Source: Plasmopara viticola (taxonomy: Eukaryota; Oomycota; Peronosporomycetes; Peronosporales; Peronosporaceae). From it: a DNA stretch of 64,000 nt. Both the position numbers and the translations under genes were made by a program. A model generated the notes under the pieces. The model saw only the letters and a list, made by a program, of their open reading frames with translations. It searched no databases and was not told the DNA's origin. Below, in pieces: positions 55,400 through 64,000 of the stretch. The first letter of the stretch is position 1. The number at the start of each line of letters is the position of its first letter. The stretch is taken from the NCBI GenBank assembly GCA_001695595.3, contig MBPM02000115.1, positions 115,779 through 179,778 on the forward strand. Direction: 5' to 3'.

Positions 55400-57200
55400 A
55401 CAGGGATTGGATAAATATATCAAGGTAGATTTAATTGCTACAATCGGTGCACTAATTAGGCCTAAAACCCACTAGTGGCACAAATACGAGCAGCGAAAAC
55501 GCCGTGCTTCGCGCATACTGCGTGCTCTGTAGGTACTCGTACCAGCATATAGAGAGCGAGTTATCTTTAATTTTGGCTCTGTGATGCCAATCAGCGGGTT
55601 TTGAGTATGATGGCTTACCTCCGATTTGTTTAAATTAAGTGCTTGTTACCGTTCTTTCGAATGCCGTCCAAAACATCAAAGTAGCCTAAAGGCGAGATTT
55701 TACGGATACAGCGGCGTTTCTTGCTAAATTTGGTCCGTTAATTGACTACCCACTTGATTCCCACGAACATTGTTTACTTATTTGAGCCATTTGTTTGCTC
55801 TGCCATGGCTCTCTTGTTTCTTTAGGCAAAATGGTACGACTGACCGTCATTGACGGCTTTCGTAGTGACATATCGATAAACACCCATTGCACAACATTAA
55901 AGTTTCAGGTTTCGGATAAATGTAATTATTCATTACATGATGTCGATTCTCTTAATGCGATTAAACCCGCTGTAGAGCTAACATGTTTTCAGCGTCCACT
56001 GTAAACAAGTAATATGGTGTCGTTGGCATAGTTAAAGATGCTTCCTTTACATTTGTTGTTGCATCTAGGCCTGCAGCTCCCGTTGTGACCACTTCATTTG
56101 CTTTTAACTCGCGCACTGCTGCAATTCTTGCCAGTCGTTGCTAGCGGTCGACGAAGCAGCAAATCTGCATCATTGTGTTGGATTGACCAAGGGATCATGT
56201 GGTGAAGAAACCTCCGGCATCCTGAACATTTCATGCACGGAGATGCTGTATCTCACTGTCTTTATAGCGCGGCTGGCTGCTGGTGTCGTTGTTTACAAGG
56301 CCAATGACGCTCAATCGATAGAGTGGTTTGACGCCTTCAATAAGTGTAGCACCGAGCTTTTGCTGCGACTCAAGTAGCACACAGTCAATGTATTGTCTTG
56401 TCTGGAATGCTGTGGGTACAGAGATGTCTCCATTGACTGGTACATTAACGCAGCAGCCAGTAGAGAAACGCGCGTAATTGGCGCACCTTTTTAAGTTAAG
56501 AACATTAATTATCGCATGGGGAGAACCTGGCTGCTGGCAGAAAATTACCGGCGACAAAGATGTTAATTCGGCGCTATTAATTGTCAGTATCAAAAGCATT
56601 TCCTTTATAATGCTTTTCGCTTGAAAAGCCATCGCGTTTTAACGTCACTAATACCTGGTGGAATGTATTTTAGAGATCATTTACCCCGTGCAAGGCCAAA
56701 GAGCTCAAGTTTAAGTTAAAGAGCTGTGTCGGAAAAGGCCCAAGTCTCTTAGACTTGACGTGTCTATTGTCAAGTAGAACTTGCAGCTTTATTTACTCGC
56801 TTAAATTAAGCCAATCCGACGAAAAGCGTGCTTATTATAAGGCTCATCGTCGCAATTTTGTTAAATTATTCAATGCTCTAATAATGTATTGATTTTCCTG
56901 CTTTTCGTGGTTACGCACCTGCTGCGCCAAATTCAATGTTAGTAACGCCTACGCGCTCATTAAACTAGCTTCTTGATAACATCAAATCTATCGTTAACGC
57001 TTGGATTTGAAAATTTGTGTCCAATGCCACACTTTAAATGTAATGCCGAAAGAAACAGACGCTCGATGTCCAACAATAGCAGCAACATGAAGTGAATGAG
57101 CCTGAAGTGTGGATCTTATACGCTCACAATACACCTCGGGAATAAGTCTTTTTGCGTATTTAAATTTTGAATTAAAGTAAGGCGCCTAAAGTGTCGAAAA
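55400..57200. other. Intergenic stretch, no supported gene
   Basis: AT-rich with short frames only (61-133 codons), none resembling a known family. The first ~60 bp contains TCACTTTTTCAG on the minus strand, a weak initiator candidate for CAP-G. Confidence 0.45.
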
Positions 57201-57215
57201 TTTGAGATATAGTTG

Positions 57216-57605
57216 GGACCGACACGAGCGACAGGACGGCACAAATCAATCCTTGTAACCACTGAATCTTCATTTTCCTTTCTCTCTACTCGTCTTCAGA
57301 TCTTGACTTCATGCAGCTTGAACGCCACAGCAAATTACGATCTCGAGCCGCCTCAAGTGGCGACTTTCATCGAAGTATTTGGTCCAAAACCGTCAAACCT
57401 CGAAGACTACTACAAGCACCATCATACGTTTCCAAATAGTCCTATAGCGGACTGTGCGACGTCAGAGAAGACAAAGATTCGAGTAGAAAATCGGATTGTG
57501 ACGAAACGTTCGAAGTTTTCACGCTGGCCAATACTGACTCACAAGCCATCAAGTACAAGTCAAGATCTGACGAAGGTCAAAGCAGCGAACATGATATCTA
57601 GATGA
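57216..57605 (+). other. Exon-like open frame without ATG, possible secreted-protein fragment
   Basis: An open frame of about 130 codons without a usable ATG ends at TGA 57603-57605. A moderately hydrophobic stretch (FSFLSTRLQILTSCSLNATA) is followed by a polar tail with ATFIEVFGPKPSNLEDYY. It could be the second exon or a frameshifted remnant of a small secreted protein. No known family. Confidence 0.2.
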
Positions 57606-58084
57606 GGTGTGTAGAAATATTTGGCATCTTACGGTGACCGGCTGTTTACCAACTTACGTGCCCAATAAAGTGGATTCTATGGATATATATTCATCAAATG
57701 CAATGTTAATCTTCTTTTTCACCTTGGATATGCTTCAATATAAGGTCTCTATAAAAAGGCAGAAAATAAATGTACACTGCTTTCCTTTGTGAGGCCTTGG
57801 TACGAAAATCAATATATAAATCGATAAGGTGCACCAAAGAGCACAGTTCCTTCTAGGGTCCTTTTACCAGAAGCCAGTTTCAACCATAAAAGCACGACTA
57901 TATGTAAAGACCTCCTCACTCGGAGTACCCTCAATAGGAGATGGTGAGCGTTATTCAACCCTCTTGACTTTTATATAAAAAGTCGGTGTAGTCACAACGA
58001 TGAACAAACAGGTTGCATATAAGGCTGCCAATCTGCTAAATTATTCATTATGACAAAGCAACTTTGCTTCGGCTTCTACAGATT

Positions 58085-58416
58085 TTAATCAGCCTCTATG
58101 CCTAAGGCTGTGCCAACTGCAAAGGCAACACAAGCAACAAGAGCTGCTCCTATGCCGTAAACGGTAAGCCTTAAGCTCGCCCACAGCGAGCAACTAAGGA
58201 AAGGTTTGATAAAGCCTCGCACTCGATCGCGGTACACATACCGTTCTCGCTTGCCTCGTGCTCCACAGACATGTTTGTCTTCGAGCGACGAGTATGTTGT
58301 ACGTTCGTCTAGCTCTTCGCTCGTTAAAGTCACGCAGAAGTCTCAGCTATATGACAATGTTATCGAGACACCTCATCGCCCAGGGCACGTGGTGGACTTA
58401 ACGTTAGGCTAAACAT
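58085..58416 (-). CDS. Small putative membrane protein, possibly two exons
   Basis: An 81-codon open stretch (58331-58085) encodes a charged N-terminal part (SEELDERTTYSSLEDKHVCG) and a C-terminal hydrophobic segment (LTVYGIGAALVACVAFAVG) that would span a membrane. It has no ATG. A possible first exon starts at ATG 58416 (MFSLTLSPP) and joins through a 47-bp GT-AG intron (58342-58388), giving 94 residues. The donor is weak, so this model is tentative. Function unknown. Confidence 0.3.
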
Positions 58417-58996
58417 GCAAATTGCCTCAAATAAGTCAATGGCTTGAAAAGTTCGAGTTACTCTTGCGTGTTTCTCTAGGATAACTGTACAAACACCGTT
58501 TACGTGGAAGGACGTGTTGCTTAAAAACAAGTGTGGTAGGTTGTCACTACCAATTACAACGAAGAAGGCTGATACTCCTTAAGGATGATTGCTATGAAAG
58601 TGGTTGGTGTTGCCGCAAGGGCTATTAAATGCTCCGATAACGTTGATCCTGTGCGATCCACAACCAATTAAACAATTACGAGCATTTTCTTACACATATC
58701 TTGACAATATAGTCGCTCATAGTAGGTCCGAAAAAAATCAGTCAAGTCATTTGAAACACATTTTTGGTCATTAATACCAATAAATATTCGGCCAACAACA
58801 AAAATTGTGTCCTCGGCTACTTTGTAAGCCACTATGCGATTTGAAAAGACCTAAAAAAGATTTAAGTTGTCTTGATGTATGGCTCGGCTCCAATTCGATT
58901 TGAGAAAATTGGAAGACCCGGCCAAATTTCTGCATGAGGTTAGTGCTGTTCACGCGGATATATAATGTCTCTGTCCGATTAGCTGTTCATCTAGTG

Positions 58997-59413
58997 CTAC
59001 TGAGAAGGCCAGCTTTCGATAGCATCAGGGATGTCCTTTAGAAGGTCCAAATCATGGCTTTGGAAGACGAGGCAATGCTGTTTCACAAGATTTTTGACTA
59101 TGCCATCAGAGGAGCGTAGCTGCAATTCGACTAGAGAGGTAACCAAAGAATCAAATCGCTCTAGTCCAGGCAGATTAAGCTGCCAAACGACAGTAATTCG
59201 ATCATAACAAGAAGCTACTTGTGGGTCATGGGGCCTTTTTTGGGTTACGAGTCCTTTGTGGCATATACAGATTGAGAAAGGCAATAAATTTGCCCCAATT
59301 CTCCCAGAAAGTATCAAGATAGTTGTATTTCTTTGCAAATCAATAATGGAAACACGGCGCTCTCTTTGCAACGTCACGTGAAATAGTGGCCGTGTTATTA
59401 CTACGCTGAACAT
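58997..59413 (-). other. Unrecognised open frame of 138 codons
   Basis: The C-terminal half (DRITVVWQLNLPGLERF...DLLKDIPDAIESW) has a coding-like amphipathic pattern. No domain is recognised. It may belong with the fragment at 59681-59970 as exons or relics of one gene. Confidence 0.25.
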
Positions 59414-59457
59414 AAACTAATAAACCCAACTAGCTTGCCGACGCGCTTTTGTGCAGG

Positions 59458-59510
59458 CCACAATATGAGCCGGAAAAAAATGTTTCCCCATTCTTCAGCT
59501 CATATTGTGG
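59458..59510. repeat. 13-bp perfect inverted repeat, 27-nt loop
   Basis: ccacaatatgagc (59458-59470) is mirrored by gctcatattgtgg (59498-59510). It could form a hairpin in RNA or be the remnant ends of a small inverted-repeat element. Confidence 0.8.
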
Positions 59511-59680
59511 CATAAGGGTCGTAGGTCAAAGACACATATTCTTACAGACTCAGCTATCTGACTTGACGAAACGTCTACTGAACGTAAATAGCAATGAGAG
59601 GGTGCAATTGCATCCGCCCACATTTCTGAGAAAATTGTAGATCAACAAGGGAGTAATTATAGCACGCAGAGTTTTCAAAG

Positions 59681-59970
59681 CTACGATCCGAAAACATTTG
59701 CGAGCAATACAAGATTGTTTAGCGATCCTGTAATATCGGCTTTTACTAGACAAAGTCGATACAGGCCGGCGTACGTTGTCGCATTCTCAAGTCGATGTTG
59801 ACGTTCCAATCGTTCCCGTGCTCGATCGTGCTGGTCAGACAAACGATAGTCTATGCGGCGGCTACGAGTCCCTACAACCATTGTATAAGGCTTGAAAAAG
59901 AGTAATGCGCTTTTAACGGCCTTCCGAGCCTGGAGATCACAATAAAAAGAATTTTCAAGCTCAACCAGCC
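59681..59970 (-). other. Exon-like fragment, unrecognised
   Basis: After an acceptor-like TTGCAG at about 59971-59976, an open stretch reads RLVELENSFYCDLQARKAVK and later RARERLERQHRLENATTYAG, ending at a stop at 59681-59683. The heptad-like charged pattern suggests helices. No ATG that would make a normal N-terminus is found. A gene relic or internal exon is possible. Confidence 0.3.
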
Positions 59971-60812
59971 GCTGCAAGTGCACAGTAAATGCAATTTACA
60001 CACCCCGCTCTGATTTGATCAAAATGTAAAGATTGTAAGTCGCATATCTCATGGATCTCACAACTTTTTAAAGGGTATCAAGGGTCTAAAATCACCTTAA
60101 AAAGTCGCAGCCTGACGGTTAGAGTGAATTTAAGCGCATACATTTGAACAAGAAGCTGCTTTTAATGAAGAAGTGATGTCCAACTTTCTCAGACAATTAA
60201 GTCCAGCGGCGATTTGATGTGTAAAACGCTGTATGCGGAAGGTCTATCACGGTCCCATTAAGTATTGCAAAGTGGCGCGCCTTATTTGCTTTGCAAAGCT
60301 TGGAAGCGCTGAAGAATCAGTTTTGGCATGACTATTCGCAGGTCATTGCGATTTCGTCATTGGCAGCGAGCACTTTCTAAGAAAGATCGGGCTTACGGCC
60401 GCATGCTCGGAACTTTATGTAAGGGTCTGTCTTGAAATTTTGCCATAGTCACAGATAAGGTCCACCAGGTGAGCAAATTGTACTCTAAGCTCGTGAATGT
60501 AAAGAAGCTCGTCCAATTTAATAATTCTTGGCTGTAGCATCTAAAAGGCTCACACTGTTCCAGAAAAGTCTTTAAAATATTGATTGAAGTGCCGCAAAAT
60601 TCCTCAGATCACCCTCGTTGTGCGGCTTCTTCCAATGATGCCAAGCAGAAAACATCATGCGAGATTTAAAAGCGATGAAGCACGTGTATAGCCCCTGTTA
60701 GGTCGCGTTTAAGCAAATGCTATTTTAAAGTTGTTGTCACACACATGACGCAAAAAGTAGTCTCCGGAGAGTATTTACCCAGTGAATGTACCGCTCGAGG
60801 CTATGCCCTGCA

Positions 60813-61120
60813 TTAAACGGGTAGCACGCATCTGAAAGCCCATGTTTCTCTGTCGGATCCGTTATGTAGAGAATGAGCAAACCATCCAAAGGACGGCAAC
60901 TTGTCGACATTCGGTGGGAGGCAAAGCTTTAACTCCACTGCCCACTGACTTGGTGACTTTAGAATTGTAAACGAACCGTTTGTCATAAATTTGACTTTAA
61001 GCTCTTCTAGCCGATACCCAGCGCAGCAGCGGTACAAGAACTGTGTAGCTAAAGTTATGATAACGTTCACAAGAAACTCAATGTCTTCGTCGTATCGCTT
61101 CAGGTAGCCCGGTCGTCAGC
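60813..61120 (-). other. Exon-like fragment of about 100 codons, unrecognised
   Basis: An open stretch without ATG at its start reads GYLKRYDEDIEFLVNVIITL and LPPNVDKLPSFGWFAHSL before its stop at 60813-60815. The composition looks coding, but I cannot name a family. It ends about 480 bp before the divergent PX-RCC1 gene. Confidence 0.3.
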
Positions 61121-61600
61121 TCAAGACGGATCGCCACGATTTCAAAGCTAATGGTGCATACTTAATCTCACTTCGAGCCGGCAAAGACTAGGTTGGAATT
61201 AAAGTTTTCATTAATTATACGTCGCGTGGCTTGTCCGAAAATGTCTACGTGTGTTCTCCGCGCTACGGTGGCATCCATCGCTCTCTGAATAATTACAGCA
61301 AGGCATCCATCGACCTCTCCATCACTTTTCTATCAACTAGAGCACGACAAACAACGAGGACTACTACCTAATTGCCTCTTTTCAGCCAAATAAGGCGCGG
61401 CTTCAATGCTACAGGGAACATAAGATCCGTATCCCATTCCTTCCACACTTTTCTTCATTTCTGAAAATTCATCGAACCTCTGTAAAAACGAGTATCGCGA
61501 CCTCAATTTCCGCCAGTCAAGAGCCACCGTACTCCACTTCCACCATCGGATTGGTCAAAATCCTTTAATCCAGGATTTTCAACCACACGCGAATCGCCCC

Positions 61601-64000
61601 ATGGGAGGCATCACGTTTGGCCACCTCACGGACGTGCACCTCGTAGGCTTCTACCAAGCGCAAGCGACACGAGAGCGCAAGCCTTTTATTGCCTACGTGT
61701 TGCAAGTCGACACGACAACGTCGCAGTTCCTCGTATACCGTCGCTACTCGCAAATCGCGGCCTTGGCCGCCAAGTTGCACTGTGACCTCGCCGTGGGCTT
61801 GCCACCCAAGTATGCCATGCAACTGTATCCACTGAGCAAAGTGCAACTGCAACAGCGTTTTGACGGGTTAAAAGCGTTTTTGCATGCCACGTGGCGCATT
61901 TGGCGACGCAACACGCCACGGGGTTGCACCATGCCACGTCGTCCAGTGCGGGGCTCGACATGCAACTTTTTTGCGACTTTGTGGCCCATCATCGTAACCG
62001 ACCGCCGAAACCCGTGGAAGGCGACGTTCCTGATTGGGCCAAAGCTCGCGTCGAGGGTACGGAGCGCGACAGTGTCACGGAGAGTGAAGACGGCGGGTTA
62101 CTCGAGAGTGATGGTTCCGACGTCGAGAGTGACGCGGGGTCGTCATGTTTTCGTACTCAAGTGGTCCAAGCCGAAGGGAATGTTGGTGCGTTGTGGCATT
62201 GTGTCCGCACGCACCAAGTTGCAACTGTGGCGTGGTGGGACGCAACTTGTGCGGTTTTTGACGAATACAAGCGCGTGGCCGCAATGCCACTGTTGGCAAC
62301 GGACGACGCAAAGGAAAAGTGTGGCCCCATTCCTGCCACGCGCTTGAAACACGAAGTGGCGTCCACTCTTGACGTGTTGCAATCCGAGTATGCAAAAACC
62401 TGTGAGGCCCAAGTGTTGCGTCCGTTGCAAGTGTTGCGGCACGAAGTGTTGCCAGAGATTAAACACACTTTTTGGACACGGCATGACAGTGTGCATGCAG
62501 ATCCAGTGGCCACGACTCGCCGTGTGCAACAAGAACGGGAAACGTTGCAAAAGACGTTGCAACGTGAAGTGCAAAAGAGTCTTTTGGCCTTTGTGGCCCT
62601 CGAGACCGACATGTTGCGTACGTTACATCAAAAGTTGCAGCCTTTCACGCTGCAACAGTTGCCACGGCAACGAAGCCACTCGACGCCGCAACTCAGCGGT
62701 ATGAGTGGCCAAAGTGCCAATGGTGACAATCATTCTCAACCAACGGACGTGGCACAAGAAGACAAGCAAGCGGACAAGAAGGAAGATGAGAATGAGAATA
62801 AAAGTAGCCACGCCCACGACGAGGAGGTGGGTTCCCACCTTTGGGTTTGGGGTCGTCCCCCGAGTCTCGAGAGCGGGACGCCCTTGAGTTTACGTCCGAA
62901 ACAAGTCACTTGTTTAAAGAATCAGCCACTGGTGCAAGTGGCATGTGGAGGGGAACATTTGTTATATCTGACAGCCACGGGGGACGTGTATACGTATGGC
63001 AACGCCGCCGACAAAAAAAGTTTGGGACCCCCAACCCTCCCCGACCCCGACTTGCCCACTTCCTCGTCGTTTTTAACCCCTCAATTAGTCGAAGAGTTTG
63101 CGTTGGCGAAAGCACTCAATCGTGGCATGATTGTCCAAGTGGCTTGTGGTGCCCATCATTCTGTGGCCCTCACGAATACAGGAGAAGTGTATACCTGGGC
63201 AGTGGCGAAGATGGTCGCTTAGGGCACGGCGACATGCGCGATCGAAGCGTGCCCCGCAAAGTCATGACGTTGTTGCGGCAAAGTGTTGCCAGTGCCACTT
63301 GTGGCGGGGCCCACACGGCAGTGTTGACGGACAAGGGGTCTTTACGTTTGGCCGGGGCCGCAACGGTCGATTAGGGTTAGGCGATACCAAGTGGCGCGAC
63401 GTGCCGCATGCCGTCACTGCGTTTCCCGTGCACGTGCAAAAAGTGGTCCAAGTGGCCTGTGGCTGGAATTTCACGGCCGCGATTGGTCAAAATGGGCAGC
63501 TGTTTACCTGGGGCAAAACCGGGGAAGGGCAATGTGGGTTAGGGTACGTGGAATCCGACCAAGTGGTCCCGCAGGGGGTCCAAGTGGACCACCGCGACCT
63601 CGTATTGGTGGACGTGGCGTGTGGGTACACCCACACGGTGGGCCTCACGGCCACGGGCGTCCTGTATTCGTGGGGCTTGGGCGAGTATGGGCAATTGGGG
63701 ACGGGCAACGTCTACCAGCCCGTGCCCGCGCCCGTGCCTATGCCCCTCGAGACGCTCAAGCCGTCGGACGCCGTAACCCGAGTGTATTGTGGGGCCTTCC
63801 ATTCCATTGCCATGACGCGAGTCACGTGCTCTTTGGCTGGGGCTTGAATCTCTACGGAGCCTGTGGCCTCGGGCACACGGCGAATCAAGACACACCCGAA
63901 CGCATTGACGGCTTCTCTCCCACGCACGACCTCGTGATTGCGTGTGGGCACAAGTATACGCTGGCGCTCGAAGTCGACTTGGCCTTGGCGTATCACCAGC
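61601..64000 (+). CDS. PX domain-RCC1 repeat protein, frame-broken, 3' end outside window
   Basis: The ATG at 61601 opens a PX domain (residues about 8-97): VHLVGF, LVYRRYS (44-50), GLPPK (66-70) and QQRFDGLKAFL, matching phosphoinositide-binding PX signatures. A charged linker follows, with helical stretches (RRVQQERETLQKTLQREVQK). From about 62840 at least six RCC1-type repeats recur (QVACGGEHLLYLTATGDVYT, QVACGAHHSVALTNTGEVYT, CGGAHTAVLTD, QVACGWNFTAAIGQNGQLFT, VACGYTHTVGLTATGVLYSWG, YCGAFHSIAM), forming a beta-propeller. The frame steps back by one base near 61895, 63199, 63338 and 63818; three of the four sites lie at or beside G runs. That points to sequencing deletions rather than a pseudogene. 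A role at endosomal membranes or in GTPase regulation is inference. The frame is still open at 64000. Confidence 0.75.

Noticed and set aside
55357..55401. Upstream in-frame Met (MFRHWITF...) as the CAP-G start
   Set aside because: The extra 15 residues are not family-like, whereas the next Met begins MEVEWTLTLRQVF, a plausible HEAT-repeat beginning.

Overview
The window reads as nuclear DNA of a plant-pathogenic oomycete (Peronosporales: Phytophthora or a downy mildew; I cannot resolve the genus). The evidence is an RxLR-type secreted effector, a second WY/LWY-type secreted protein related to it, oomycete-style initiator elements upstream of several genes, short GT-AG introns (47-78 bp), and Ty1/Copia and Ty3/Gypsy retroelements. 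I saw no rRNA, tRNA or CRISPR.

The largest structural feature is a 14-kb direct duplication (2767-16838 and 16849-30889) separated only by a run of 10 N. It looks like two contigs whose ends overlap and were never merged, so the real locus is probably single copy and the true span about 50 kb. Each copy holds a decayed Ty3/Gypsy element, a long gene-poor stretch, a four-finger C2H2 protein gene and, convergent to it, a gene for an unrecognised helical protein of about 682 residues. The second copy of that gene is intact; the first is broken by indels.

Layout: 1-1048 (-), RxLR effector truncated by the window edge; 1550-1975, a faint phosphoglycerate-mutase-like relic; 2086-2430, a small insertion with a 12-bp target duplication; 2767-30889, the duplicated block; 32665-37100, a young but disabled Copia element nested in an old Gypsy element; 38679-41261 (-), a dysferlin-PH-VPS9 protein; 45064-46212 (+), the second effector; 48711-51326, a basic protein gene and a PDZ-like protein gene that converge and may overlap; 51862-55356 (-), condensin subunit CAP-G in four exons; 55400-61110, gene fragments I cannot name; 61601-64000 (+), a PX-RCC1 protein running off the right edge and broken by four one-base frame changes.

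Housekeeping genes (condensin, Rab5-type exchange factor, PX/RCC1) sit as compact islands between transposon-rich stretches, and the two related effectors lie at the edges of such stretches. That mosaic is typical of oomycete genomes. I see no operon-like system. The most useful points are the unmerged overlap, the effector pair, the nested retroelements and the unusual domain combinations.
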